DNA from: Mesocentrotus franciscanus
Lineage: Eukaryota > Echinodermata > Echinoidea > Camarodonta > Strongylocentrotidae
Assembly: GCA_037976565.1 (NCBI GenBank)
Contig: CP137685.1
Coordinates: 25,708,886 to 25,772,885, forward strand
Length of the DNA: 64,000 bases
Direction of reading: 5' to 3'
Position numbers and translations under genes: made by a program. Each line of letters begins with the position of its first letter. Within the stretch, counting starts at the first letter, position 1. The notes beneath the pieces are model-generated. The model did no database searches, had not been told where the DNA came from, and was given only the letters and a program-made list of their open reading frames with translations. Positions 1-12,233 of the stretch are shown piece after piece.

Positions 1-49
1 GCGCTTGCAAGCCACCCAATATCAGTTCTCGGATGAGAATATCATTCTA

Positions 50-255
50 GATTAAGAGAAGAGGGAAAGGGAAAATGGTGAAGAATAGAAGAAGTAGGAG
101 AGAGAGGGGCAATTGATACTGAGAGGGGGAGCGAAAAGCCTAAAGAGGGAAAGATAGGGAGAGGTGAGAGCGAGGGAAGGAGAGAATGTAATAGAAAGAC
201 GAAGAGAAAAATCACAACTGATTTGAAACTACAGTATTAGAAAAAAAATGAGTGA

Positions 256-306
<51 letters not shown>

Positions 307-340
307 TGAGAGAGGGTTACGAATTTAAAAAGGTGCGACA
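50..340. repeat. Purine-rich tract with (GA)n microsatellite
   Basis: The plus strand is strongly purine-biased from about 50, and 259-306 is an almost uninterrupted GA dinucleotide run. The minus-strand frame through it gives only Ser/Leu low-complexity peptide, so it is not treated as coding. Confidence 0.9.
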
Positions 341-3300
341 ATAATAATTTAGATACGAAAATAAACCAGAACATAAATGGTACACACTGGTATAACAAAG
401 TTGATGGTGAAGAACAAAATAAACTCAAAGACCACCACCGATAATACACCAGACGAGAAAAAGACGAGAAGAAGGGAGGACGAGGTATTAGGGATTGATT
501 GAGACCACAGACATGACAACAAGGTTAGAAGAACAAAAGTAGGTCACTATATACAGGTCTAATCTATTTGATTTGTAAAGTGCCTGGCTACTGATATACA
601 CGCATTAGAATGATTTTATTCTTAATGTCGAGGGATCTAAGGAATGACGGGGTCTTATATGACGTAAGGTCAGGAAATTACCCTGATGGAACGGGGTGCG
701 ATCCAATCATGGGGACCTGAGGGAGAACATTAGGGGTACGTCCCTCGTCTTCAGGGGGAAACACTGACAGGGGCGATTCTTGACCCGTGACTGTTCAACA
801 CGTGACGGCGCCATCCAGAGTAGGCATTACATGTTTCTAATCAATCCATTAGCGGATCTAGGGGTGGGGGCATCCCCCTTGACAAAGAAATCGCCTACTT
901 TGGGGGATCTTTAGAAGTAATATAAGAGACCTTTAATAGGGGTTCGTTCGTTCATGTGGTTGCCAATTTCTATAATGATCAGGGTAAAATTGGTATTAAA
1001 AGTACATGAGAATGATAAGATCCCCTTTTGAAAAACTTTATTTTTCTGATGATTTCCAAAATCGTGTTCTGAGGGGTGGGGGAATATTCGCTCTCTCCTA
1101 ATCGAACATTCATGGATCGGTCCCTGTATTTCATTTTTAATTTAGATGATTACTCGGTGGTAGTAAGAATCTGACGAAGATGCAAGGAGGATACTTGGTA
1201 TAATCGGAATCTTCAATAGGATGTGGCACTGACGCCCTGTAGCGTCACCATAGCAACAGCATTGTATAAGTTGAAACTTAGTCTAGTGGCATGTGCGTTT
1301 ATCGTATGTGCTATAGGTTCTATACTAAAGGATTTCTGTTTTCGTTTATTAATTAATTCGAATGTTATAATTGTATTTCAATTTAGAAGAATGATGTTTA
1401 GATTTATAGGCCTCTGGAAGTGGAAAAAAAGGTCGAGATCTTTATCAATGTTACGTTATTTTCTAATATTTACATTTGGAAATATCCATTAGAATACATG
1501 TACGCACTTGACCACAAGAAATATACAATCTTATTTAAATTTACTCCCATTTAATTATATGGCTGAGTAATCATACAGGTACGTGTTTATTGCTCAATGA
1601 TTCATTATTTTGATTTTAGAGGAAAAAGTGTATAGCTATCTTCATTTCAAATTCGATAAAGTGGAGTGGAAGAGTGGGCCTTATATACAATATCTTCAGT
1701 TTTGTAATCCTAACCATATCGATTCATGGTTATATAGGTTCATAGAACAAAATCTATTTTGGATAGAAAGGATATTTTTTTAAAGCGAGTTGTTATCATC
1801 ATGGTTCTCTTAACATTTCTCTATCTCCGTACGTGATAAAATGCTTCCTCTGACGAGAATATATTATAAAAGATGAATTTTAACATAATTCATTCAAAAG
1901 CAAAGTGTGACAAAACTTGGATTGTTATACTTTCGCACTCCCATTGTTTCGTTCTTCCCACATCAACTATTTATGTCAATACAGCATCTTCGAAAATGAG
2001 TGTTACGTACACGCACTAACATCCACGTTCCTTAGTTTTAGCACCATAACCCCAAAATACACGGCTAAAACAAACACGTATACTCCCAGCTATAGAAGTA
2101 GTAGGGTTTAGTTTTATTTCTGAATGCTTATTTTATTCAAATTGTGTTTCACTTATCGCCGGATACTGTCCCGAGGCTGATGAAAATTTTATGAGCCTTT
2201 TAAATTATTCGATATACTTGACAAAATTATGTATACTCTGTGGAAGAATTGTTGTTGAGTGAACTTGACTTCTGAAGTAGTTTGACAATACTGAAGTACA
2301 CGTGAGTACATGCGGTCAAGGAAAACAACGCCTCGAGGCGAAAAGTCCGAAGGCTATTAGATCTGGTCAGCGATTAATTAGTTATTAAGTATACGAGAGT
2401 GATATATATAATATTGCTTTTTTATATTTCCTGGGGCTGTAACACAAAGTACGCGTTACATAAATTTGGTTCTGATGACAATGAAAGAATCTCGCAACAC
2501 TTTCATTCACAGGGCAGATATCATTATGTCTTGATGTGCGTGGGGGGGGGGCTTAATTTCACCGGGGGTGACGTTTTCTACCTGAATATCAACCATTGGG
2601 TTTCTAATAATGACTCCTTATTATATCCATAATATAATAGTGTCATATTATACCACCTCAATACCCAAACATGTTTTTTAGCTCGCCCGAGTATCAATAA
2701 TTTCACAGTTTTCTCGGGGATCCAGCTCTTCCCCCGCCCCCCCCCCCTACCTTCACGATTCGTATGCCTATGCTGTAGACTAGTAAGTACTTCTAGAAGT
2801 GAGGTCGATGCCTCGTGAAACGTCCCCAATCAGCAAATTTAGTCCATGGAAATCTGAACTATTCGCCAGAAAGATGATGACGTATAATGATGGCGTCCCT
2901 ATTATTGATAAACACCGCCTCATCATGATAGACGGATGACAATTATCGTATTAGCACGCATCGTAATGCTGCCAATACAAGCGCGCCTGATTGATGTATC
3001 GTCATCACTTTATATCCGATCGATCACCAAGTACACGATCATTGGATGTCGTCTGCGCTCATTCTTGATGTTTTCCGTGCGACCGAGATTTTCTGTTCAA
3101 TTGGCGTTGATAATGGGGTGAAGTTATTAGGGCCATAGACTGTTGCCCACCCCCCCCCCTTTCCCCTACATCGTTATCACAACATTCGTGATGTATTCTA
3201 TACATTGTATACAGTGATTTTTGTTTAAATTGTTCCTATTCGTGTTAGTGAGTTCGCTCCCCCTATCAAACTTCAATAGGATCGTCACCCCAATGCTAAC

Positions 3301-4854
3301 GTGCATCATTCTATTGTAGGCCCACCCTAAGAAAGCCGAACCTTATGATTTGCTATCTAACGGCAATAAAACACACTAGAAGCGAATGCTTCCTATAAGA
3401 GCTATGATTATTTTTTATGTTACTGACGTTAAAATTTAACTCAAAATCTTTTAATTTTGGGCTTATAAAGCAACATATTCATGATGTTCGAGAAGACCGT
3501 TCACGATCATGAAAGTGTAATTAATAGGCTAACCTAGTTTTTTGCATTACCAACATCATAGATCGCTTTTCCTCTTCACTGACTAAACGAATTTTGAATT
3601 TTGATCGTTCATGCCAACAAAACTGCCTGGCCTTTAGCGTGTGTGCGTAGAGTTCAATGAACATTATAAATAGCGGGAGATTTTGGTCGGCATGAGAACA
3701 TAAATGACGGATCATTGCTGAAACTAGGGTGATCATATTCGTTAATTCCCACAGGGTTAAAACAGACCGGTTCCCTCGCATTTTAGCAACACAAAAGTAC
3801 AGTCCTCTTTCCGGCTAACTGAACTAATTTTCGTTCATGAGGGAACGCGTGGACAATTCTATTTAGAATGATTAGATACATGGGCGCGCGTGTAATTCCA
3901 TTTAAATGAGTAATAATTATGCTATCGATGTTCATATTGATCTCGCGTATTATGTCTTACTTACACTTAAATGAACACACAAATCATTTTCTCTCTAATA
4001 TATTCTATTCAAGCCATGTAAAATTGTTAAAGGTATTACAAAGTTTTGGTATGGGGTCATGAATTTGGTTCAAATGAACATATTGGAAGCATATGCGATT
4101 TTACAATATTCAATGATCGTTGTCGCGGATGAAATCGAGTCTAAAGTGATGAAATTGTAAATGGTAAACTCTTTATGTTGTATAGCGCCCTCTCAAGACT
4201 GATATTACTTTAGCTTTAAAACAATGTTTCTTGACTACAATCGACCGATTTGCTATTCCTGTTTGGAAATTATATATCAGAACTGCATATTCTGAGATTG
4301 TCATGGTCACAGCTACCATTGAATGGCTTTAGGCGCTATTTGAATTTATCGGGAGCACCGGTAAATTTTGATTATTCAATTTGCTCGAAAGCAGAAGTGT
4401 TTTAGGGGCTAAATTTTTTAGTGCTTATAATACATCCACAGAAGCATCCAAATATATCAAAAATTTACAGAATTACTATCCATCCAATTTCAGAATTTCC
4501 CAAAACTTTGCATTACCTTTAAGGTATCACGGATAGAGAGTCACGTGATAATATATACCAGCCATCTCTTGATCACAGCAGACTCCGTTGAATCTCAGAA
4601 AGATGTCACAGTTTTTGGTTACAGGGCACATGTTGGGTTTTTCATTTCATGTGATCTATTTGATCTGTGGGAAGCGCACTTGGGCCGTGAGTGTAGTAAC
4701 CACATGATCTGGTTTGTTCTTTTAGGGAAGGCGATTAGAGACAAATCTGTGCAATAGACCGGTTACATCTTCAAATTTATGGATGTTTCTTTCCTGGGGA
4801 CCTAGTGACGAGTTATTTTATTAACATGTTATTAATGAATGAACTACAATACAT
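341..4854. other. Non-coding stretch, no gene recognised
   Basis: Mostly AT-rich sequence with short homopolymer C or G runs (near 2541, 2733 and 3151). The longest open frames are under 90 codons, have ordinary composition and show no motif I recognise. I see no tRNA-like promoter boxes and no long inverted repeat. It could be intronic or intergenic. Confidence 0.6.
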
Positions 4855-5152
4855 TATTCAATTCAATTCAATTCAAAGTTTATTCAACACTCTTCATAAA
4901 AACATTTAAAACATACAAATACAGAATGGAATGATACAAAACAAGATAGTGATAACAAATAACAATGGCGTTATATGAGAGCATTTGGGATAGGCAGAAA
5001 GGAGAGATTCCTTATATAAAAGCCTACCCCTAAAAAGAAACAAGATCAAAAGAACAGAACAAAAAAAAAACAATAACAAAAAAAAAAAACATACTAAAAC
5101 ATACTGTCATGTACAATCAGAGTTAAAAAAAGTGTCAAACTTGCCTATGCTA

Positions 5153-6297
5153 TTAATACTGATTATTATACTTATTTAACAGAAATTGTTTATATTTGAT
5201 TTTAAAAAGATTGAGAGATTTGCATTTTTTAATTTCCTGAGGTATACTATTCCATATTAATGGTCCTTTAAAAAATAGTGAATTTTTCATACATGTCGTT
5301 CTTATCTTGGGAAGGTGATAATTTAGGGCATTTCTAGTATTAATATTATGCACATTACAATTCAATTTAAAACATGTTGATAAAAAGTAGGCAAATTTCC
5401 ATTAAAACATGAAAACATGAAAACTGCAATATAAAAATTATGCATATCGATTACATTCAAAATTCCAAGTTTACAAAATAAAGGATTACAGTGAGCATAA
5501 TGTTGGGAATGAGTTATAATGCGTATTGCTTTCTTTTGAAGCTTAAGTAACCTTAACGTATCATTTTTATTAAGATAAAAATTAACTTTATATAAAATAC
5601 CAATATTTTTTGGTAATTTATTACACACCACATTTAAATGCTCATGCCACTTCAATTTATGATTAATTACAATACCTAAAAACTTCAGATTATCTACACG
5701 TTCAAATTTATGATCATTTCCTCGTAAATGAATGTTGTTAAAATCAATATTTTTATTTGTAAAAACCATATACTTAGTTTTATCATAATTTAAAACCAAT
5801 TTATTATATAAAAACCAATTAGAAAGTTTCAAAATTTGTTGCTTAAAAACGTTTTGTAAAACCTGGGCCCCGTCTTACAAAGAGTTACGATTGATCCAAT
5901 CAATCGTAAGTCCTCCAATCAATCGCAAGTTTGCAGTCTCCTATCTCTTATGTACAGAGTTGTGATTGATATCAACTCTTTGTAATACGGGGCCCTGGAC
6001 ATCAGAATGAGACATAAAAACACTTGTGTCATCAGCAAATAAAATAAACTTCAATTTATCAGAAATATTGCACATGTCATTAACATAAATAATGAATAAA
6101 AGAGGTCCAAGGATGGATCTTTGAGGCACTCCACATCTAAGCTTTTCGGTATTAGACTTATCTTTATTTATTTGTACAAATTGGGTTCTATTTTCTAAAC
6201 AACTTTCAAATCATTTTAAAGTTACTCCACGAATACCATAATAATATAACTTTTTTTTCAATAAAATAGTGTGGTCTAATGTGTCGAATGCTCGTTG
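5153..6297 (-). pseudogene. Reverse transcriptase remnant, C-terminal half, broken
   Basis: Reading the minus strand from 6297, the order of motifs is AFDTLDHTILL, an IRG turn, the VPQ.SILGPLLF motif, then the catalytic FADDT box at 6025-6039. After the inserted MITE come KLSNWFLYNKLVLN, YDKTKYMVF, the FLGI.I motif and a thumb-like region (LQKKAIRIITH). The end is SLFFKGPLIWNSIPQEIK, a tail common in CR1/Jockey-type RTs. Defects: a TGA replaces an expected Trp codon at 6211-6213, the MITE interrupts the frame at 5866-5994, and there is a frameshift near 5366-5372 before the final 70 codons. The catalytic Asp pair is intact, but the gene cannot make a full enzyme. Confidence 0.85.
5866..5994. 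mobile_element. MITE with 3-bp CTG target duplication (Harbinger-like)
   Basis: The ends are inverted repeats: GGCCCCGTCTTACAAAGAG at the left and the complement of CTCTTTGTAATACGGGGCC at the right. CTG occurs directly outside both ends (5863-5865 and 5995-5997). The interior contains a further palindrome (TTACGATTGAT and its complement with a 3-nt spacer, near 5883-5907). A 3-bp CNG target duplication with GGGCC-type ends is characteristic of PIF/Harbinger-type MITEs. It lies inside the RT remnant, and removing it with one CTG restores the RT frame. Confidence 0.85.
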
Positions 6298-6474
6298 TTA
6301 TGTCGGGAAATCCTCGGGCAAGCTTACATGTTTTCAAGAACAACCTTTGTTTAAAAAGTATGCATAATTTGAATATGTTAGTAAACCGGTTTATTGTTAC
6401 ATCACAATGACACCTCCTCTAGATCGTACGACACATGATCTGGCGACACTTACTCTGTGGTCAATTCCTAACAC

Positions 6475-6761
6475 TAATGCCTCAGTCACACCTTTGCGTA
6501 TTTGGCTTACGTATTGCTGCGTATTTATGGCAAGCCGTTTTAACATTTATTCCTATTTCTTGATATCAAGAAATCGAATTCTTGATATCAAGAATTCATT
6601 TCTTGATATCAAGAATTCATTTCTTGATATCAAGAAAATCATTTCTTGATATCAGAAATTCATTTCTTGATATCAAGAAATAGGAATAAATGTTAAAACG
6701 GCTTGCCATAAATACGCAGCAATACGCAAGCCAAATACGCAAAGGTGTGACTGAGGCATTA
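6475..6761. mobile_element. Long-TIR MITE with palindromic tandem core
   Basis: About 90-bp near-perfect inverted arms (6475-6567 and 6664-6761) start TAATGCCTCAGTCACACC and end with the complement. The core is six tandem copies of a unit built on CTTGATATCAAG, itself a perfect palindrome; the fifth copy has lost one base. The terminal TA could be a Tc1/mariner-type target duplication. A TTCCTAAC direct repeat also lies nearby (6465-6472 and 6767-6774) but is not flush with the ends. No coding capacity. Confidence 0.8.
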
Positions 6762-7177
6762 ACAGGTTCCTAACTGCAACCCTGGACCCCTACAATGTAC
6801 CAAAAGCTAAAGCTAAACGTAGCTTAAATTAAATGGCAACTGTCGTCCTAATGCTACATCTTTGAAGAAATTCATCCAAAAGTAAACGTCGCCGGATAAA
6901 TTGTCACGTCATATGTTTTCTTTGTTTGTTTTTCTGGAGAGGCAATCTTTGTTTGTGTCAGTGCCAATAATATGACATTCTTTATTCAACCTTTTGCACA
7001 GAAAACTAATCCATTATCAATGATACTAACAGGACGATTGGATGATACATTCTGGTTCGAGTTTACGTCATCAATTGTCAAATAAGTCTAGACAATTGTT
7101 TGATCAATGAAAGAGGTTTTGTTTTCTAATCAGAACAAAAAGTCATATTCTACCGGGAGTGAATAAATAGATTATAC

Positions 7178-7204
7178 CATGGACCTACTCTTAGTAGGTC
7201 CATG
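7178..7204. repeat. 27-bp hairpin flanked by 7-bp direct repeats
   Basis: A 12-bp perfect stem (CATGGACCTACT and its complement) encloses a 3-nt loop. ATTATAC occurs immediately on both sides (7171-7177 and 7205-7211). The flush direct repeats suggest a very small inserted element, or the internally deleted remnant of a foldback element. Confidence 0.6.
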
Positions 7205-7497
7205 ATTATACAAATACTGCCTACACACAAAGCCACAATGGGGGTACGCTGCAAAGCCCAAAAGTCTAGATTTTCTATCTCATTAAATTGAGTGGTATTT
7301 TATCCAAATTTTGATTGTGATACTGAGAGTTTATTTAGGAGGAGAAGTTGGTGGGTAATCAGTAAAAAAGGGGTTGTTCGAATTATAATGCGATTACGTG
7401 ATTAAGAGGATGACGTGGTGGACTATGGGGACATATGAGTCGGAGGATGAAGAGGTAGATGAAAGGTTACGGTTAAACTGAACGTGAGTTATTAAAA

Positions 7498-8150
7498 ATG
7501 ATGAGTGTGGTGGTTGTTTTAGTGTTTGTTGTGGTGGTGGTGTTGATGGTAGTGTCGGTGGTGGTGTTTATGGTAGTGTTGGTGGTGGTGATCATAATGA
7601 TGGCCAAGATGATGATGATGATAATGTTGATGATGGTGACGGTGTTCATGATGATTGTAACGGTGGTGGTGGTGATGGTATTCTTGATGGTAATACGGAT
7701 TTTAGTAATGATGGTAGTGAAACGTTGATGATGATGATGATGATGATGATTATGATGATGATGATGGCCATGATGATTATGATGATCATCATCATGTTAT
7801 TGATAGTGGTGTTGGTGCTCATTATATTTGTAGTGGTGGTGGTGGCGATGGTTTTCTTGATGGTAATTGTGGTTTTCGTAATGATGTTAATGGTGTTGAC
7901 AAGTTGATAATGATGATGACGATAATGATGATGGTGGTGCTGGTGCTGGTGATGGTGGTGGTGGTAGTGGTGGTGATTATAATGATGACGACGACGACGA
8001 TGATGATGATGATGATGGCTGTGGTGATGGTGTTCATGATTATAATGTTTTGTTTCTAGTAATGGTGATCATGATGATGGTGGCAGATAATGTGGTGGCA
8101 ACGGCGATGATGTTGTTGGTGGAGGTAATAATGATTGTGGTAGTGTTTAA
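7498..8150 (+). repeat. Degenerate ATG/GTG triplet-repeat region
   Basis: About 650 bp of interspersed GTG, ATG, GAT and TTG triplets. Open frames through it translate to Val/Met or Ile/Thr homopolymer-like peptides, with no conserved domain. The composition explains the open frames, so it is called simple repeat rather than exon. Confidence 0.85.
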
Positions 8151-8160
8151 AAGGGTGGTG

Positions 8161-9440
8161 ATAGGAGTGTATCAAACAAAAGAAGTGACGATACGGATCT
8201 TGAAGTAAAACTGATGACAGAGATTAAAGAAATGTTGCCTAAAGCAGTTGATGATGGTGGTAACGATGCCGCTGCTTGTGGAAACAAATGGTAGCGATTG
8301 TGGTACATGAACCGTAATTTGGTGGTAGGCGTTGATGCATCCTAATCTAACTGTAACTTGAAGATTTCCTGGCAACCATGAATTTATGACAACTTCAATG
8401 AATTACTTAATTGTGATGGTTGAGGAGTTACAATTTCGTATATACCGTTAGGGGTACCATTGAAAGCGGTCAAATTCGTGGCATCAATCAACGTGGTGTC
8501 AGCGTGGTGTTTCCAGTATACTCCACTACAGTGGACAGTGGGAGTACAATATACGACATTTATTGTAATGATTATGGATAGGGAAAATTTGCATAAGATG
8601 ACAAAATATATGTGCATAGTGCCTATGGTGCTAATAGTGATGGTCCCTTCAGTCCATGCCGTATCTCCGGTCGGAGGAGGGGGGGACGGAGGTATATGCC
8701 CCCTGTGGAATAGGGAATAAAACAGAGGGAAAGGAAATGGATAGGGAAAGGACAGGAAAAGAATATGTATTACCACTCATTCACCTCCCTAATCGGTGAC
8801 CATGTTAATTCGTATTCTATTCACGAGCCCCCAATTAAGTCGGTACCCCCTTATTGGCTGAGCCCACTATACGCCTCTGCCATTAGAAACAATTATCGCG
8901 GTAAAATAACCATTAGTTATGGCCTTGCGTAGTAAGGATGATATATAGAATACAGAATATAAAGAACGGAAACCTCGTGTAGATTTTGTGGCGTTTATGC
9001 ATGGCCTGTTAGCACGTTTTAATATTGATAATAAATCACAATTTACGTCCAGAGCTACAAGCAGCTTTCACTTCACCTGGACATGCTGTACGAGGTATAC
9101 CTCACATCACGCATTGCAATCAACACTTTGGATATGAAATACTTTTACAATGAAGGAGATATTATAATATTCGGATAAGTTAAAAGAGAACATTTTGTTT
9201 TGTTCACCTTTGACACGAAATCACCTGTAGAGTTTAGTGTGAACATCAAACAGGTGTACAGAACTTGTTTAAAAAAAATAATAATCACACGTCCGATGAT
9301 GCATTAGAAATATAAAACATTATAATATTATATAGATGCAATTGTTTGAATTAATTTGAAATGGAATTTGAGATTAGGTAAGGGGCGGGTGTAGGGTTTT
9401 GAAAAGGGGGTGGGGTCTGTGAAGTAGACAAATATCTTTT
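8161..9440. other. No gene recognised
   Basis: Mixed-composition sequence. A minus-strand frame at 8384-8776 includes an unusually protein-like segment, but it has no recognised domain and is discussed among the rejected items. 8941-9440 shows nothing identifiable. Confidence 0.5.
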
Positions 9441-9446
9441 TTCTGA

Positions 9447-9450
<4 letters not shown>

Positions 9451-9502
<52 letters not shown>

Positions 9503-9558
9503 CCTATCTCTCTCTCTCTGTTTCTCTCTGTTTCTCTCTCTCTCTCTCTCTCTCTCTG
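9451..9558 (+). repeat. (CT)n microsatellite
   Basis: CT dinucleotide run interrupted by occasional TTT and GT. A second short CT run lies at 9834-9854. Confidence 0.95.
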
Positions 9559-9854
9559 TTTTTTTTTTACTATTTACATGTTAACATTTGTTAGACTACA
9601 ATATACAATTATGAAGCGCAACGTTTTCTCAACATTCGAAGGCCTAAAAAAGGTCACGACCATATTGTGCCTCTTGAAATTTCGCCACTAAGGTAGGATG
9701 CACATCAAATGAAATGTTGATCTTTATGCGATTATAAGATTAACTACTGGCCCATTGAGTAATCAAGCAAAATGATTCTGTACATTTAATGCGATTGATC
9801 CTAATCTGTTAATCTAATACATGTGCTTTTTTTTCTCTCTCTCTCTCTCTCTCT

Positions 9855-11420
9855 TTACCCTCTTTCGAGTGACTATCTTGTCCAAATAATGAAATAAAGT
9901 AACATGACAAAAATCATAATATATTTCACCAATTTTGTTAAAACTTCTTTCGTTTCGAATTTCTTTTGATTAAATTTCGTATATAGATACGCGTCGGAGT
10001 GACTGGATGGAACATGAATCATATTGAACAAAATATCCTGAAAGATGTTAATCAGTGGACATTAAGATTTATTGATTAGAGTCTATATTGGGTTTAAAGG
10101 GCAATCCAACTTTTGAAATGAGTCAATCATTACATCCGTGCGAATATCAAATTGGCAATTTGGACAGTGGATTGTGAAGTAGTCTTGGACAACTCTCCTA
10201 TATGTCGTGTATAAAAATATCATAATTTTATGTTTTCTACTAAGCGCCTTCTCTCTACGGGTATTACTCAACAAAATATTATGGACACTGGACAGCATAT
10301 TCTCATAGGTCCTCTAATTAGAAAAGACCCTCCTGAGTCATACAGTTTGAGAAAAAAGAAGAAGATAAAGAAGAAACTAATTTTGTGTGTTGGAACAAAC
10401 GTGAGAGTCCGCCACTACATCGCAGTGACTAACCGTTTCGGCCAATTTGAAATTCCCTTATGTATAGTGATTACAACTTCCAAATATTCATAACTTTCTT
10501 ATCGTTATCCATTTAGGTTCAAGCTTTCACCAATATGCTTCCATAATCTTTTTTTTATTTAATTCAGAGCAATCTGCTATACTTAAAGGTTGTATTTTCC
10601 TTTCAAGAAATATAAATTAGGGAGTTCAGCGCATTTTATACGGGACACACCTTTCTTCCGTACGATACGGACCTATTATCCCTCGATATGACCATTGGCA
10701 TTTGCTATTCATAATAATGATGATAATAATAATAATAATAATAATACACACTTATAAAGTGCAGAAACTATGCCAATATATTCGACTGCGCTGCAAGAGT
10801 TCCTGATATGCTTAAAGTTAAATGAAAAGATGGTGTGTTTGTTGGTACCAGTATAAAAATGACTGACAATTTGTTCATTAATGGAAAAATTGTCCACCAC
10901 GTGATCTTCCTAATCACCACTTTTTCACATCTTTTTTCACCACAAATCCACAGATTTAATTTCTTTTGATTTTGGTTTTGTAATTCAGAATTGTAAATCA
11001 AATCGTGCCATCTGGTATCGACTACGGTTAATGAATAGTTTATTTTATCTTGTTTTGTTGTTGTTGTTGTTGTTTTCACTTCGTGTCGAGAAAAGTAAAG
11101 TTATAACACATTGAAAAAAATCTGCTTTGATACTAGATGTAACAATAATGATTGATTTTGCTCGATATTTATGGATATTTCTTGATTTCACTCGATTGGA
11201 TTGAAGATTATTACAGTCATTTCACAAGCGGTCCCGTGTTGAGAAGAAACCCCTCAATTGTGGGTTGGAAACGATCATATCTCATTTGTCATGAAAGTGT
11301 GTTTATTCCTCTTTAAAGTGACACCATATTTTTTATGATTTCGCAGCCACGGAATGAGCAGTACATCAGAATAAGCTGATAAGGCGCATGGTCAAAAATT
11401 GCACAATGCACTTGTGAGCA
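9855..11420. other. AT-rich non-coding stretch
   Basis: No gene recognised. Contains an AAT-type microsatellite at 10711-10745 and a short TTG run at 11053-11076. Open frames are short with no recognisable motif. Confidence 0.55.
10711..10745 (+). repeat. (AAT)n microsatellite
   Basis: Tandem ATA/ATG triplets, mostly perfect AAT. Confidence 0.9.
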
Positions 11421-11423
11421 CTG

Positions 11424-11712
11424 GGGAGTGTTTCACAAAGACTAAGATCGACTTTAAGTTGTACTTAACTATGGCAGGCCGTTCATGCCACTGGTTGCTC
11501 TCACCATTGGTCTCTCAATTATGATCTTTAGATAATATTTTTGCCTTCAATAATGAACTATCAAATAAGGTAATTTCTGTAGATTTGTGACCACGATTTG
11601 TACGTCCCTTGAGAGACCAATGCCAGTAAATGGTGAGAGCAAACAGTGGCATGAACGGCCTGCCATAGTTAAGTCCAACTTAAAGTCGATCTTAGTCTTT
11701 GTGAAACACCCC
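11424..11712. mobile_element. Long-TIR MITE with CTG target duplication
   Basis: The left end begins GGGAGTGTTTCACAAAGACT and the right end is its near-complement ending GTGAAACACCCC. CTG lies directly outside both ends (11421-11423 and 11713-11715). The arms extend over 100 bp and include GGCAGGCCGTTCATGCCAC and its complement, leaving an AT-rich loop. The same family recurs at 37644-37924 and 46189-46475. A 3-bp CNG duplication fits a PIF/Harbinger-type MITE. Confidence 0.8.
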
Positions 11713-12179
11713 CTGGTATTGTTATGCAGTGCACTACATAGTAGCCCTGTCCTGCCTGCACACTTCAAATAAAGGAGAATGCACAGTCAAACAAGAGCAG
11801 TGCATTTTGCAACTTCTTACTTTTGACCTTGCCCCTTATTTAGCCATGACTGAAAAATCATTAAAAATGGGGTATCATTTTGAAGAGGAATAAACACACT
11901 TTCTAATGATACTTAATGTAGCGATAATTGTGCCATAACAAGAGAGATATATTCAATACGTGTAAATACGTAGAAAATAAGAATGTGAACGCTCTGATCC
12001 AGTGGCGTAGACAGGTTCGTACACCTGGGGGGGATGACTGGGCTGCCAACGCTAGTGAGGGCGCGAAGCGCCCGAGCGAGGGAGCGAAGCGACCGAGCGG
12101 GGGGAGGGTGTGGGAGGGAGCTTTTGCAATTTTGAACTTGAAATCGTGCAATCTGATGCATACTTAATCAGGTAAAATA

Positions 12180-12233
12180 ACACACACAAGCGTGCACACA
12201 CACACACACGCACACACACACACACACACACAT
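12180..12233 (+). repeat. (CA)n microsatellite
   Basis: CA dinucleotides with occasional CG interruptions, inside the hAT-like element. Confidence 0.9.

Larger units (their letters stand above)
4857..6297 (-). mobile_element. 5'-truncated CR1/Jockey-like non-LTR retrotransposon
   Basis: The minus strand carries the C-terminal half of a reverse transcriptase followed by an AT-rich 3' UTR. The 3' end is a short TTGAA-type tandem repeat (plus strand 4857-4875, repeated ATTCA), a terminus style seen in CR1/L2-type elements rather than a poly(A) tail. RT homology starts abruptly near 6297 at the AFDTLDH motif, so the 5' UTR, any ORF1, the endonuclease and the RT fingers are missing, as expected from incomplete reverse transcription. 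A 129-bp MITE interrupts it at 5866-5994. A related 3' UTR occurs at 54253-54520. The clade is inferred from the RT motifs and tail; no database search was done. Confidence 0.85.

Noticed and set aside
1223..1492. 89-codon plus-strand frame starting MALTPCSVTIATALYKLKLS
   Set aside because: Hydrophobic but without a recognisable domain or splice context; treated as a chance frame.
6556..6680. Regularly spaced palindromic repeats resembling a CRISPR array
   Set aside because: The spacers are only a few bases and are themselves repetitive, the unit is a MITE core, and the genome is eukaryotic.
8384..8776. Minus-strand 130-codon open frame with a protein-like segment (SGVYWKHHADTTLIDATNLT and onward)
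   Set aside because: It is the least repetitive-looking frame in the window, but it matches no domain I know, the N-terminal part is Pro/Phe/Leu low complexity, and no convincing splice sites were established. A BLASTP or RNA-seq check would be needed to revive it.
11760..11963. Missing RT catalytic box upstream of the split retrotransposon
   Set aside because: A TTCTAATGATACT sequence near 11900 looks loosely like a decayed FADDT codon series, but its distance to the next motif is too long and stops intervene, so it was not annotated.
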